Shown piece by piece: positions 36,241 to 45,679 of a DNA stretch of 57,399 bases. The translations under genes and the position numbers were made by a program. Position 1 is the stretch's first letter; every line of letters starts with the position of its first letter. The stretch comes from Streptomyces acidicola (GTDB lineage Bacteria > Actinomycetota > Actinomycetes > Streptomycetales > Streptomycetaceae): assembly GCF_009377235.1 (NCBI RefSeq), contig NZ_VMNX01000028.1, positions 1 to 57,399 on the forward strand, given 5' to 3'. The notes beneath the pieces are model-generated. The model searched no databases. It was not told where the DNA came from and was given only the letters and a program-made list of their open reading frames with translations.

Positions 36241-39200
36241 TCAGGCGTTGAAGCGGTAGGCCCCCTGCCGGGCCCGGTAGATCCGGTAGGGGGCTCCGCC
36301 GGAGGTGTCGTCGCGGACGAAGTCGACTCCTCGGGGAGCGGTGACCGGCTTGTTCTGGGTGGGGACCCAGATCTCGGCCTCCGTGTTGTACGGGATGGTG
36401 ACCGCGATGTAGATCCTGCCGTCCTGCCGACGCCGCCATTCGGACGACACCCTGCCGCGGACGGTGTCGATCGAGGCGCTGACATGGTCGAGAGTCGCGG
36501 GCGTCAGCTCGGTGTCCTCGGTGCTCTCCGGGACGCGGCTGTTGACCGCGGCCGAGGGGATGCGGGGGCGGATGCGCAGCGTCTCGTAGGCGGTCGAGGT
36601 CGGTCTGATGCCGGCCAGGCTCTGGTAGAACCAGGTGGCCACGTTGGAGCGGTAGTGGTGGTTCACCGAGAGCCGGTCGGTCCACTGTTCCCACAGCGAG
36701 GTGGCGCCCTTGGCGATCTGGTCGACGTAGCCGGGTACGCCGGTCTGTGTGACGGCCCCCAGCGCGATGTCCGTGTAGCCGTGCTCGCTGAGGATGTTGA
36801 CCTCGTAGCGTGAGCCGTACATGTCGTTCTGGATGTGGTGGTCCGCGGCCACGATGCGGTCGGCGAGGAGCTTCGCCAGGGCCTTCTCGTTCTCCGCTAC
36901 CGTCCTGGTGCCGGCCAGGTGGCGGGGGTCGTCGGGGCTGAGGTCCGAGCCGGGGACCAGGTCGAAGGCGATGGCCATGGCGTTCTCGCTGGAGATGCTG
37001 CCCTGGGTGAAGTGGCCCTGCGCGGCGTCCCAGTAGTTGGCGATGAACGCCCTGCGCAGGGTGCGCGCCAGCTTCGCGTAGTGGGCGGCGCGTTCGGTGC
37101 GGCCGAGCCTGCGGCCCACCTCGTCCATGTAGTCGCAGAAGTGGATGTAGAAGGCGAGGCTGATGACGGCGTTGCTGCCGGGACTCTCGGCGCCCGAGTA
37201 GGCGCCGAGGGACGCCTCGAACTTGTAATCGTTCTCGGCGGTGAACAGGGTCTCGTAGTACTTCAGGAGCGTGTCCTGGTGGTCGTACAGCTCGGCGAAC
37301 AGGCTGCTGTTGCCGTAGTAGGTGTACAGCTCCCTCGGGATGACGAAGTACGCGGAGTCCCAGGCCGGCACCGCCTTCCATGCGGCGTTCCACCCGGGGG
37401 TGTGGTCGTAGCCGTATCCGCCCTTGGCGACGGGCACGATCATGGGCAGCTGGCCGGTGGAGACCTGGGTGTCGGGGAAGTGGCGCAGGTAGGTGGTGAG
37501 GACGGCGTTGACGTCCCAGGTGAGGGACTCCGACTCGGAGCTGGCCATGGCGTCGCCGGTCCAGCCGTTCTTCTCCCGTGACGGAGTGTCGGTGGGCTTC
37601 TGCACCAGGTTGTTCTGCTCGGCCCACTCGAGGTTGCGCTGTAGCCGGTTGATCAGGGCGTTGTCCGTGGTGAAGGTGCCGGTGCGGGCGAAGCCGGTGC
37701 GAGCGACGTCGACGGTCAGCACGTCGGCGTCCCGCTTCAGGTCAGGGGCGCGCCCGAGGACGGCATCGAGGTTCATGACCTCCAGGTAGCGGAAGCCGAA
37801 GTGGCTGAACTGCTGTTCCCAGGTCTGCGTCGACCGCCTGCTGAGGGTGTAGTAGTGCGTCTGGAGGTTGGCGTCGTGCTGGAAGTTCTCCTCCTCGACG
37901 GAGAGCGGGGAGCCGGCCGTGCCGTCGCCGGTGCTGATCCGGTTGCCGCCGCGGATCCGCAGAGTGAGGCCCTCCTTGCCGGGGCGTACGCCGGTGAGCG
38001 CGAGCCGGACGAAGCCCGTCACGATCTGGCCGTAGTCGAGGACCCAGACGCCCGAGCCCGGCGCCGTCTCCGTGACCGAGACCGGGCGCAGTGTCTGGCT
38101 GACCAGCACCGGCTCCGCCTCGTGGGCCCGCAGGCCCGCGGGCTTGAAGCCCTCGGGAACCGTCGTGGCGGGGAGCGTGCCGTGGTGCTTCGGCGAGGGG
38201 CCGGCACAACTGCCGGGCGGGATCAGTACGGTGGCCGGGCGCCAGTCGCGTCCGGTCCGGTAGCCGACCGAGCGCCAGTCCCCCAGTTCGTCCGCCCGCC
38301 GGGCGTCGTACTTCTCTCCCGAGTACACGGAGTCGAAGGTCGTGGGCCCGTCCGCGAAAAGCCAGTCCTCGTCCGTGACGAGTGTGGTGGCGGAACCGTC
38401 GGCGTAGGTCACGACGAGCTTCGCCCGCAGGCGGGGCTGCCCGGCATAGGGCGCGAGCTGCCAGTACCACTCCTGGGGCGTCGTCACGCCGTACCAGCCA
38501 CGACCGAGCTCCGCGGCGACGACGTTCTCCCGGCCGGCCCTGAGCAGGACGGTCACGTCGAAGGTGTCGTACAGCACCGTCCGGTCGTAGGTGCTCTGGT
38601 CGGTGAGCAGCCGGGGCACGTTGGACCGGTCGCCGGCCGCGCGTTTGCCGTCGACGGTGATCGGGTCGCCGTTGACGGTGAACGTGACGTTGCCGGCGGC
38701 GCTCAGGTGGAGGCGTGCCTTGGCGATGCGGCGGCCTCGGGGCAGCGTGAACGCGCGGCGCAGCACCGGTGCGGGGTTGGCGATGGGCAGCACGGTGGTC
38801 TTGGCGGGAATGTAGGGGTTCTTGGGCGGGAAGGTCAGGCCGGAGAGGGTGCCGATGCCGTTCTCGAACGGGTTGGCGCCCGTGGTGAGATCGGCGGAGA
38901 AGTCGGGGGCGCCGGTGCCGGTCACCTTGACGCCGCGCACGGTGGCCGAGGTGCCGCCGCCGAACCCGAAGCTTCCGTGGCGGCGGATCTGGTCTCCGGT
39001 GAGCGTGCGGCTGTCGACCTCGACGCCGTTGACGGAGGTGGTCACGGTGAGCCCGCGGGCCGTGACCACCACGGTGTGGTCGCGGGTGGCCCAGGTGTCC
39101 TTGGTCAACCCGGTCGCGGCGGAGAGGGGGACGATGCCGACCGGGACGCTGCGGGTGCCCGCGGCGGTGGGGTTGGTCTCGCTCTGCGGGTCGTAGTGGT

Positions 39201-39933
39201 TGACGCCCCAGTCGGGCTCCGAGGTGCCGTCGTCCACCCAGGTGTTGCCGGCGTAGTGGCTGGTCTTCATGACCAGCTGCATGTCGTCGCCGCTCTGCCG
39301 GACGGTCCAGTTGAGCCCCTCGCCCCAGGTCTTGCCGATGGGTTCGGCGCGCAGGAGCAGGGACAGCCCTCCGGCGGCGTCGGGACCGCCGCGGAAGACA
39401 ACGGTCGCGCTGAGGTCCTTCCAGTCGTGGTCCTGTGCCTCACGGCCGCCGACCCACCGCGCCCCCGACCAGTCCTGCTCGCCCTTCAGCAGACCGGTCT
39501 CCCATATCGCGGGCCCGCTCCAGGAGCCGGCTACACCCTTGTCGTCCCAGGTGCGCACTCGCCAGAAGTAGGCCTGCTCGGACCCCAGCGCGCCGCCGCC
39601 GTAGGCCACCTCGGTGCTGTTCGAACTCGCCACCCTGCCGCTGCGCCAGACGTCCGCCTTGCCGGGCCCGGTGCCGACCTGGATCTCGTACGCGGTCTGC
39701 CTGGCCACCGGAGACACCCAGCCGAACGCGGGCGCCGTCTCCGTGCCCAGGGGCTCGATCCGGGAGTTGACCCGCAGGTTCACGGGTGCGGAGCTGTGCC
39801 TGCCGGATGCTGCCGGACTCGCCGCCACGGCGTTCGGCGCGGCGGCGAGCGGGAGGGAGGCCCCGGCTGCCGCCGCCGTCATGATGCCGAGCATGTGTCG
39901 GCGGTTCAACGCACTTCTGTTCTCCTCGGCCAT
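36241..39933 (-). CDS. Secreted alpha-L-rhamnosidase, GH78
   Basis: 1230 residues, larger than most GH78 enzymes. A twin-arginine signal (ALNRRHMLGIMTAAAAGASL) precedes N-terminal beta domains, including an LamG/CBM-like insert (about 160-350). An (alpha/alpha)6 catalytic barrel follows (about 720-1110) and then a C-terminal beta domain. Family catalytic residues are visible: Asp and general-acid Glu in TDTPSREKNGWTGDA near 785, and the general-base Glu in SLWEQW near 1080, matching the Glu pair defined in Streptomyces avermitilis Rha78A. It releases rhamnose from plant glycosides or pectin side chains outside the cell. It ends 15 bp from the discoidin pseudogene. A dyad operator overlaps its promoter. 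Confidence 0.93.
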   Translation of the reverse strand: MAEENRSALNRRHMLGIMTAAAAGASLPLAAAPNAVAASPAASGRHSSAPVNLRVNSRIEPLGTETAPAFGWVSPVARQTAYEIQVGTGPGKADVWRSGRVASSNSTEVAYGGGALGSEQAYFWRVRTWDDKGVAGSWSGPAIWETGLLKGEQDWSGARWVGGREAQDHDWKDLSATVVFRGGPDAAGGLSLLLRAEPIGKTWGEGLNWTVRQSGDDMQLVMKTSHYAGNTWVDDGTSEPDWGVNHYDPQSETNPTAAGTRSVPVGIVPLSAATGLTKDTWATRDHTVVVTARGLTVTTSVNGVEVDSRTLTGDQIRRHGSFGFGGGTSATVRGVKVTGTGAPDFSADLTTGANPFENGIGTLSGLTFPPKNPYIPAKTTVLPIANPAPVLRRAFTLPRGRRIAKARLHLSAAGNVTFTVNGDPITVDGKRAAGDRSNVPRLLTDQSTYDRTVLYDTFDVTVLLRAGRENVVAAELGRGWYGVTTPQEWYWQLAPYAGQPRLRAKLVVTYADGSATTLVTDEDWLFADGPTTFDSVYSGEKYDARRADELGDWRSVGYRTGRDWRPATVLIPPGSCAGPSPKHHGTLPATTVPEGFKPAGLRAHEAEPVLVSQTLRPVSVTETAPGSGVWVLDYGQIVTGFVRLALTGVRPGKEGLTLRIRGGNRISTGDGTAGSPLSVEEENFQHDANLQTHYYTLSRRSTQTWEQQFSHFGFRYLEVMNLDAVLGRAPDLKRDADVLTVDVARTGFARTGTFTTDNALINRLQRNLEWAEQNNLVQKPTDTPSREKNGWTGDAMASSESESLTWDVNAVLTTYLRHFPDTQVSTGQLPMIVPVAKGGYGYDHTPGWNAAWKAVPAWDSAYFVIPRELYTYYGNSSLFAELYDHQDTLLKYYETLFTAENDYKFEASLGAYSGAESPGSNAVISLAFYIHFCDYMDEVGRRLGRTERAAHYAKLARTLRRAFIANYWDAAQGHFTQGSISSENAMAIAFDLVPGSDLSPDDPRHLAGTRTVAENEKALAKLLADRIVAADHHIQNDMYGSRYEVNILSEHGYTDIALGAVTQTGVPGYVDQIAKGATSLWEQWTDRLSVNHHYRSNVATWFYQSLAGIRPTSTAYETLRIRPRIPSAAVNSRVPESTEDTELTPATLDHVSASIDTVRGRVSSEWRRRQDGRIYIAVTIPYNTEAEIWVPTQNKPVTAPRGVDFVRDDTSGGAPYRIYRARQGAYRFNA

Positions 39934-39960
39934 GGCTCAGTTCCCTTGCGATCGCTGGAG

Positions 39961-39991
39961 ATTGAAACGATTCAATACCTTCCAAGTGGAA
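39961..39991. promoter_or_regulatory. Operator dyads upstream of the rhamnosidase gene
   Basis: ATTGAA-ACGA-TTCAAT at 39961-39976 is a 16-bp dyad with the central CG typical of LacI-family sites, 28 bases before the ATG. A second dyad, TTCCA-AG-TGGAA, sits at 39980-39991. They cover the expected start-site region of the minus-strand gene, so repression is likely. The nearest regulator gene is TetR type, so the cognate LacI protein may be encoded elsewhere. Confidence 0.6.
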
Positions 39992-40138
39992 AGCTTACGA
40001 ACAGGCCGGGCCGGAGCACAATGGTCTGGGAGTTCACGGCAGGCAAACCCCCATCGCCTGGTAAGTTTCGGCGCCCAGTTGCCCCGTTACTGCGCAGGAC
40101 CGTCCCGGACCGGCTTTGTCGAGGAGAGTGAGCGCACC

Positions 40139-40747
40139 GTGGGTCAGGCAGGAGCGCGGGGGCCGTACGCCAGGACACCGGCTCGCAAAGCCGAGATCGT
40201 ACGGGCGGCGCGCGACAGTTTCGCCGAGAACGGCTACGCCAAGGCATCCCTGCGCGACATCGCGGAACGGGCCGGCATCACCCACGCCGGCCTCCTGCAT
40301 CACTTCCGCAGCAAGGACGAACTGCTCGCCGAGGTGCTCGCCCGACGCGACGCCGAGGAATGGCAGCAGGGTGTGGCAGAGGTCGACAGCCCGGACCAGC
40401 TCGCGCCCTACCTCGGCGAGCTCATCCGCCACCACCAGAAGGCGCCCGAGCTGATGCGCCTGTGGATCGAGCTCGCCGCCGCGGCCTCACGGTCGGATCA
40501 TCCCGCGCACGCCTACTTCGTCGAACGGTACGAACGCGGGCGGGCGCAGTTCGCCGACGGACTTCAGGTCGACACGGACCGCGACAGGCTGCGCGGGGAC
40601 ATCAGCCCCGAGAGCGCCGCCATCCTCTTCCACGCAGTGCTGGGCGGGCTCCAGCTGCAGTGGGTACTCGACCAGGACCTCGACATCGTCGGGCCCGTGA
40701 CCGACTTCGTACACCTGCTCTTCGACCGCGACCACGCAGGCGAGTGA
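40139..40747 (+). CDS. TetR family transcriptional regulator
   Basis: 202 residues. The N-terminal TetR helix-turn-helix spans about 14-60 (RKAEIVRAARDSFAENGYA, LRDIAERAGITHAGLLHHF), with the family hallmark HHFRSKDELLAEVLARRD. The C-terminal ligand domain is helical and resembles the BetI/TetR_C_6 type. GTG at 40139 with GAGGAG upstream. It is divergent from the rhamnosidase gene, 205 bp away, and might control it, though the dyads there look LacI-like. The ligand is unknown. Confidence 0.88.
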   Translation: MGQAGARGPYARTPARKAEIVRAARDSFAENGYAKASLRDIAERAGITHAGLLHHFRSKDELLAEVLARRDAEEWQQGVAEVDSPDQLAPYLGELIRHHQKAPELMRLWIELAAAASRSDHPAHAYFVERYERGRAQFADGLQVDTDRDRLRGDISPESAAILFHAVLGGLQLQWVLDQDLDIVGPVTDFVHLLFDRDHAGE

Positions 40748-40779
40748 GCGGGTCACCGCCCGACCCGGCGCCGTGGCGT

Positions 40780-40818
40780 ACGGCGTGGGGGAGGGCTGCC
40801 GCCACTCCCCCACGCCGT
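40780..40818. terminator. Strong bidirectional terminator hairpin
   Basis: Perfect 14-bp arms ACGGCGTGGGGGAG and CTCCCCCACGCCGT with an 11-base loop sit between the convergent tetR and aspA genes, followed by TTTC on the plus strand. It probably ends transcription from both sides. Confidence 0.9.
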
Positions 40819-40841
40819 TTCGTCATCGACCGCGCCGGGTC

Positions 40842-42257
40842 TCAGATCGTCTGCGGCGCCCCGTTGCCCGCGACGACCTCCGGCCGGAGCAGGGCCTGGA
40901 GCCGCTCGGCGGGCAACAGGCCCTTCTCCAGGACCAGTTCGGCGACGCCGCGGCCCGTGGCGAGGGCTTCCTTGGCGATGTCGGTGGCGGCCGTGTAGCC
41001 GATGTGCGGGTTGAGGGCGGTGACCAGGCCGATGGAGTTCTCCACAGCGGCGCGCAGCTCCTCCGTGTTGGCGGTGATGCCGTCGACGCATCGCTCGGCG
41101 AGCGTCAGGCAGGCCGCCCGCAGGTGGGTGATGCTCTCCGAGAGCGAGTGGAGGATGATCGGCTCGAAGGCGTTGAGCTGAAGCTGTCCGGCCTCCGCGG
41201 CCATGGTGATGGTGACGTCGTTGCCGATCACTTCGAAGGCGACCTGGTTGACGACCTCGGGGATCACCGGGTTGACCTTGCCCGGCATGATGCTCGAACC
41301 CGCCTGCACGGGAGGCAGGTTGATCTCGTTCAGGCCCGCGCGCGGCCCGGACGACAACAGGCGCAGGTCGTTGCAGCTCTTCGAGAGCTTGACGGCGATG
41401 CGCTTCAGCACACCCGACATCTGCACGAAGGCGCCGCAGTCCTGGGTCGCCTCGACCAGGTTGGCCGCGGTCACCAGCGGCAGCCCGGTGATCTCGGCGA
41501 GGTGGCGGCGGGCCGACTCGGCGTATCCGGCGGGGGCGTTGAGGCCGGTGCCGATGGCCGTGGCGCCCAGGTTGATCTCGTGGATCAGCTCCACGGCCTC
41601 GGCGAGCCGGCTGCGGTCCTCGTCCAGCATCACCGCGTACGCCGAGAACTCCTGTCCCAGCGTCATCGGCACCGCGTCCTGGAGCTGTGTGCGCCCCATC
41701 TTCAGCACGTCACGAAACTCGACGGCCTTGCGGGCGAAGGAGTCCTGGAGGACCGTCATCGCCTTCAGCAGCTCGCGCACCGCGAAGACCGTCGCGATCT
41801 TCACCGCGGTCGGGTAGACGTCGTTGGTCGACTGCCCGAGGTTGACGTCCTCATTGGGGTGGAGGTGCTCGTACTGGCCCTTCCGTCGGCCCAGCAGCTC
41901 CAGCGCCCGGTTCGCGACGACCTCGTTGGCGTTCATGTTCGTCGACGTGCCGGCGCCGCCCTGGATCACGTCGACGACGAACTGGTCGTGCAGCTTGCCG
42001 TCACGGATCTCCTGGCAGGCCGCGACGATGGCGGAGGCCTTCTCGGAGTCCAGCAGGCCGAGTTCCTCGTTGGCGCGGGCGGCGGCCTCCTTGACCGCTG
42101 CGAGGGCGTCGATCAGGTGCGGGTAGGCGGAGATCGGCGTTCCCGTGATGGGGAAGTTCTCCGTGGCGCGCAGGGTGTGGACACCCCAGTGGGCGTCGGC
42201 GGGTATGTCCCGGTCGCCGAGCAGGTCGTGTTCGCTGCGGTGGGTCGCGGCGCTCAT
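40842..42257 (-). CDS. aspA: Aspartate ammonia-lyase
   Basis: 471 residues, full length. It belongs to the fumarase/aspartase superfamily and cleaves L-aspartate to fumarate and ammonia. The signature loop is GSSIMPGKVNPVIPE, with NANEVVANRALE, HPNEDVNLGQSTNDVYPTA and the C-terminal GYTAATDIAKEAL. It is the last gene of the asparagine operon, 102 bp after the asparaginase gene. Together with the permease and asparaginase it completes asparagine to fumarate. Confidence 0.95.
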   Translation of the reverse strand: MSAATHRSEHDLLGDRDIPADAHWGVHTLRATENFPITGTPISAYPHLIDALAAVKEAAARANEELGLLDSEKASAIVAACQEIRDGKLHDQFVVDVIQGGAGTSTNMNANEVVANRALELLGRRKGQYEHLHPNEDVNLGQSTNDVYPTAVKIATVFAVRELLKAMTVLQDSFARKAVEFRDVLKMGRTQLQDAVPMTLGQEFSAYAVMLDEDRSRLAEAVELIHEINLGATAIGTGLNAPAGYAESARRHLAEITGLPLVTAANLVEATQDCGAFVQMSGVLKRIAVKLSKSCNDLRLLSSGPRAGLNEINLPPVQAGSSIMPGKVNPVIPEVVNQVAFEVIGNDVTITMAAEAGQLQLNAFEPIILHSLSESITHLRAACLTLAERCVDGITANTEELRAAVENSIGLVTALNPHIGYTAATDIAKEALATGRGVAELVLEKGLLPAERLQALLRPEVVAGNGAPQTI

Positions 42258-42284
42258 GGCTGTGCGGGCCTTCTTTCGTACGGC

Positions 42285-42354
42285 AGTACGGGGATGGGCG
42301 GGTGCGGGTGTGCGGGAGTACGGGTCGCGGGATGCGGGAGTGCGGGTTGCGGGA
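42285..42354 (-). repeat. C-rich imperfect repeat array between asparaginase and aspA
   Basis: On the transcribed (minus) strand sense this spacer reads as about nine CCCGCA/CCCGTA-like units, each 6-8 bases, almost free of G runs. The plus strand has matching regular GGG runs. In mRNA it resembles a C-rich, unstructured Rho-loading or low-complexity segment; on DNA it has G-quadruplex potential. Confidence 0.55.
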
Positions 42355-42359
42355 AACGG

Positions 42360-43439
42360 TCAGGCGTGGCTCGTCAGGTCTGCGTGGGGCGTGAGGGGAT
42401 CCAGGGCGCGGGTCGGCCTGACGTGCCCGACCACCGCCCCGCCGCCGAGCAGCGGTGCGCCGGCGAACTCGTCGAGCGTCGCCGGGTCGATGCCCGCGCG
42501 GACGAGCGCGGCCGCGGCGACTGGTACGCGGGCCCGGTCGGCGCCGTCGGCGATCTTGACGGCGACGGCACGGCCGTCCGGCAGCGCCGCGACCTGGACT
42601 CCCTCGAAGCCGTCCTTGGTCAGCAGCCCGGGCACGGCCCGCATCATGGCGGCGACGTCGCGCCCGGAACCGGACGCCATCTCGGCGTGCTCGCGCATCG
42701 CGTCGGCCACCTGCCGCTCGGGGGTGCCCACGGCCGCGGTGGTGATCCGGGCCGCGGCGCGCGCGAGCCCGTGCAGCGAGATGGAGAACAGGGGCGCGCC
42801 GCAACCGTCCACCGTCACTTCGGCGATGCCCTGCCCTGTGAGGTCCTCGACGATCTCGGCGATGGCCTGCTGGAGCGGGTGCCGCGGGTCGAGGTAGTCG
42901 TCGAGGGACCAGCCGTTGAGCTTGGCGGTGCAGAGCATGGCCGCGTGCTTGCCGGAGCAGTTCTGCGCGAGCCGCGACGGCAGCCGGCCCTCGCGCAGCC
43001 AGGACTCGCGGACGGCCGGGTCGTACGGCAGGTCGGGCACGTTGAGGAGGTGGTCCTCGCTGAGCCCGGCCAGTTCCAGGATCCGCCGCGTGCCCTCCAG
43101 GTGCCGTTCCTCGCCGGAGTGGCTGGCCGCCGCCAGCGAGAGCAGCGCGCCGTCGAGCGGCAGCCCGGCCCGCAGCATGGCCACGGCCTGCACGGGCTTG
43201 AGCGCCGAGCGAGGGTAGAAGGCCGCCTCGATGTCACCTATCTGGAGCTCGACGCTGCCGTCGGCGGCCATGACGATCACCGAGCCGAAGTGGATGCCCT
43301 CGATGACGCCACCCCGTACAAGGTGGGCGACGGGGGCGTGCAGGGGCTCCCGGATCGCGGGAGCCGCGGCCACCGGCGACGAAGGGGTCGCCCGGACACC
43401 GGAGGCCGCTGAATTGCCGTACGTCACTGCTTGAATCAC
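42360..43439 (-). CDS. L-asparaginase, Rhizobium etli type (Asparaginase_II family)
   Basis: 359 residues. This class is unrelated to E. coli asparaginases. Residues known from R. etli ReAV are all seen: the Ser-x-x-Lys pair in [10 protein letters not shown], Ser in [10 protein letters not shown], the metal-binding Cys and Lys in [10 protein letters not shown], the second Cys in [10 protein letters not shown], and Lys in LLTKDGFEG. No signal peptide, so it works in the cytoplasm, hydrolysing asparagine to aspartate and ammonia. The GTG start overlaps the permease stop by four bases. It supplies aspartate to the following aspartase. Confidence 0.92.
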   Translation of the reverse strand: MIQAVTYGNSAASGVRATPSSPVAAAPAIREPLHAPVAHLVRGGVIEGIHFGSVIVMAADGSVELQIGDIEAAFYPRSALKPVQAVAMLRAGLPLDGALLSLAAASHSGEERHLEGTRRILELAGLSEDHLLNVPDLPYDPAVRESWLREGRLPSRLAQNCSGKHAAMLCTAKLNGWSLDDYLDPRHPLQQAIAEIVEDLTGQGIAEVTVDGCGAPLFSISLHGLARAAARITTAAVGTPERQVADAMREHAEMASGSGRDVAAMMRAVPGLLTKDGFEGVQVAALPDGRAVAVKIADGADRARVPVAAAALVRAGIDPATLDEFAGAPLLGGGAVVGHVRPTRALDPLTPHADLTSHA

Positions 43440-44872
43440 GCATCCGCTCCGCTAGAACGGCGGGCGACCCGGGACTTTATCCCGAACCACCCGGCCACCA
43501 ACGCCCCCACGATCAGCGGGAGGCACAGCACCGTCGTACGGCCCGCGCCGCCGTCGGCGTACATCAGGACGAGGACCGAGGCGAGGAAGAACAGCGTCAC
43601 GAGCTCGGTCCACGGAGAACCCGGGAGCTGGTAACCCGGTCGGGACAGCTCGCCGTTCTGGGTCTTCCGCCAGAACAGCAGGTGACAGATCATGATCATG
43701 CCCCAGGTGGCGAGGATGCCGATCGCGGCGAAGTTCAGCACGATCTCGAAGGCCTCGGCCGGGACCACGAAGTTCAGCCCGACGCCCAGCACACAGATAC
43801 CGCTGGTGAGCAGGATGCCGCCGTACGGGACCTGGCTGCGGCTCATCACGCCGGTGAACTTCGGCGCCGAACCGGACATCGCCATGGAGCGCAGGATGCG
43901 ACCGGTGGAGTACAGGCCCGAGTTGAGCGACGACATGGCCGCGGTCAGCACGACCAGGTTCATGATGCCGCCGGCCGCCGGGATGCCGATGTTGGAGAGC
44001 ACGGTGACGAAGGGGCTCTCGCCCGCCTTGTACGAGGACCAGGGCAGCAGCATCGACAGCAGCACCACGGAGCCGACGTAGAACAGGCCCACACGCCACA
44101 TGATCGAGTTGATCGCCTTCGGCATGATCTTCTCGGGGTTCTCGGTCTCACCGGCCGCGACACCGACCAGTTCGACGGAGGCGTACGCGAAGACGACGCC
44201 CTGGATGATCAGCAGCATCGGCAGCATGCCGTTGGGGAAGACACCGCCGTTGTCGGTGATCAGGGACGGGCCGGGGACGGTGTCGCCGACCTGGTGCTGG
44301 GTGACCAGCAGGAAGATGCCGATACACATGAAGAGGACGAGCGCGCCGACCTTGATGATCGCGAACCAGAACTCCAGTTCGCCGAAGATCTTCACCGAGA
44401 TGAGGTTCACGGTCAGCACCACCGCGAGCGCGATGAGCGCGATCACCCACTGCGGGATGTCGGAGAACATGCCCCAGTAGTGGGTGTAGGTGGCCACCGC
44501 GGTGATGTCGGCTATGCCGGTGGTGGCCCAGTTGAGGAAGTACATCCAGCCCGCGGTGTACGCGCCCTTCTCACCCATGAACTCGCGGGCATAGGACACG
44601 AAGGCGCCGGACGACGGCCGGTACAGGACGAGTTCGCCGAGGGCGCGGACGACCAGGAAGGCGAAGATGCCGCAGACCGCGTAGGCGATGAACAGGGACG
44701 GGCCCGCGTCGGCGAGGCGGCCGCCGGCGCCGAGGAAGAGGCCGGTGCCGATCGCGCCGCCAATGGCGATCATGTTGACATGCCGGGACTTCAGGGACTT
44801 GCTGTAGCCCGCGTCGCCGGCGTCGACGTGCGCGGCCGGTTTCTGTACGGCTTCGTGGAGTGACTCGCTCAC
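43436..44872 (-). CDS. ansP: Amino acid permease, probable L-asparagine transporter
   Basis: 478 residues with 12 membrane segments of the APC superfamily, amino acid transporter type. N-terminal [24 protein letters not shown] and [22 protein letters not shown] are typical of the AnsP/GabP group. It is encoded between a GntR regulator and an asparaginase gene with 4-bp overlaps at both ends, so asparagine is the likely substrate. GTG start. Confidence 0.88.
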   Translation of the reverse strand: MSESLHEAVQKPAAHVDAGDAGYSKSLKSRHVNMIAIGGAIGTGLFLGAGGRLADAGPSLFIAYAVCGIFAFLVVRALGELVLYRPSSGAFVSYAREFMGEKGAYTAGWMYFLNWATTGIADITAVATYTHYWGMFSDIPQWVIALIALAVVLTVNLISVKIFGELEFWFAIIKVGALVLFMCIGIFLLVTQHQVGDTVPGPSLITDNGGVFPNGMLPMLLIIQGVVFAYASVELVGVAAGETENPEKIMPKAINSIMWRVGLFYVGSVVLLSMLLPWSSYKAGESPFVTVLSNIGIPAAGGIMNLVVLTAAMSSLNSGLYSTGRILRSMAMSGSAPKFTGVMSRSQVPYGGILLTSGICVLGVGLNFVVPAEAFEIVLNFAAIGILATWGMIMICHLLFWRKTQNGELSRPGYQLPGSPWTELVTLFFLASVLVLMYADGGAGRTTVLCLPLIVGALVAGWFGIKSRVARRSSGADA

Positions 44873-45600
44873 GCCTCGGGTCCGCCTTCCGTGGAACTGT
44901 CCGTGCGTGGGGGACGCACGATGTCGGTGAGGGTGCTTTCGACGCGGTCGAGGTGGTGGGACATGGCCTCCACCGCGTCGTGTTCGGAACCGTCGACCAG
45001 CGCCTCGACGATGGCCCGGTGCTCACGGTTGGACTGCTCGCGGCGACCGCCGAGTTCGTTGAGGAAGGCCGACTGGCGGGCCAGCGCGTCCCGGATCTCC
45101 TCTATGACCCGGCGGAACACCGGGTTCTGCGCGGCCTCGGCGATGGCCAGATGGAACAGCGTGTCCATCGCGACCCACGCGGTCGTGTCGGTCTCCCGCT
45201 CCATCCGCTCCAGCAGATGGGCCAGGTGGTCCAGGTTCTCCGGGCCCCGGCGCAGCGCCGCGTATCCGGCGACCGGGATCTCCACGTGCCGGCGCACCTC
45301 CAGCAGGTCGCTCGCCGTGAAGTCGCCGAAGGTGGGGTCCTCGACGGAGCTTGCGATCACGAAGGTGCCCTTGCCGGTGCGGGACTGGGTCAGTCCCATC
45401 GCCTGCAGGGCCCGCAGCGCCTCGCGCAGGACCGGACGGCTCACGTCGAGCCGTCGGCACAGCTCCGCCTCGGAGGGGAGCTTGTCGCCGATGGCGTACT
45501 CGCCGCGCTCTATGGCGCCGCGGAGGTGGATGAGCACCGCTTCCATGGCGCTGATGCGCCGGGGTGCCGAGCCACCTGTCTGGCTGTCTGACAGGTTCAC
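44869..45600 (-). CDS. GntR family (FadR subfamily) regulator of the asparagine operon
   Basis: 243 residues. N-terminal winged helix with [28 protein letters not shown] (about 38-65) and a C-terminal all-helical FCD ligand domain, with its metal-type His/Asp residues in [13 protein letters not shown] and [13 protein letters not shown] regulators usually sense small carboxylates such as aspartate, fumarate or lactate. It is the first gene of the operon and its stop overlaps the permease start by four bases. The GTG at 45600 is the first start; AGGA lies about nine bases before it. A dyad at its own start codon suggests autoregulation. Confidence 0.88.
   Translation of the reverse strand: MNLSDSQTGGSAPRRISAMEAVLIHLRGAIERGEYAIGDKLPSEAELCRRLDVSRPVLREALRALQAMGLTQSRTGKGTFVIASSVEDPTFGDFTASDLLEVRRHVEIPVAGYAALRRGPENLDHLAHLLERMERETDTTAWVAMDTLFHLAIAEAAQNPVFRRVIEEIRDALARQSAFLNELGGRREQSNREHRAIVEALVDGSEHDAVEAMSHHLDRVESTLTDIVRPPRTDSSTEGGPEA
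45574..45596. promoter_or_regulatory. Candidate GntR operator over the regulator start
   Basis: ACCTGTC (45574-45580) and GACAGGT (45590-45596) form a perfect 7-bp inverted repeat, and CTGTC-T-GACAG (45584-45594) is a nested 11-bp dyad. It lies within the first nine codons of the GntR gene, where binding would block transcription or early elongation. Confidence 0.5.
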
Positions 45601-45637
45601 GGGGGTGATCCTGAGGGTGACGCAAGGGTGCTGTCAA

Positions 45638-45662
45638 GGGGCGGCGACCCGGGCTCCGCCCC
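45638..45662 (-). terminator. Hairpin after uppP
   Basis: GGGGCGG and CCGCCCC (7 bp) with an 11-base loop lie 18 bases beyond the uppP stop on the minus strand, before the GntR gene leader. A plausible intrinsic terminator without a U-tract. Confidence 0.5.
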
Positions 45663-45679
45663 TCCGCCCTCCCCCTTGA

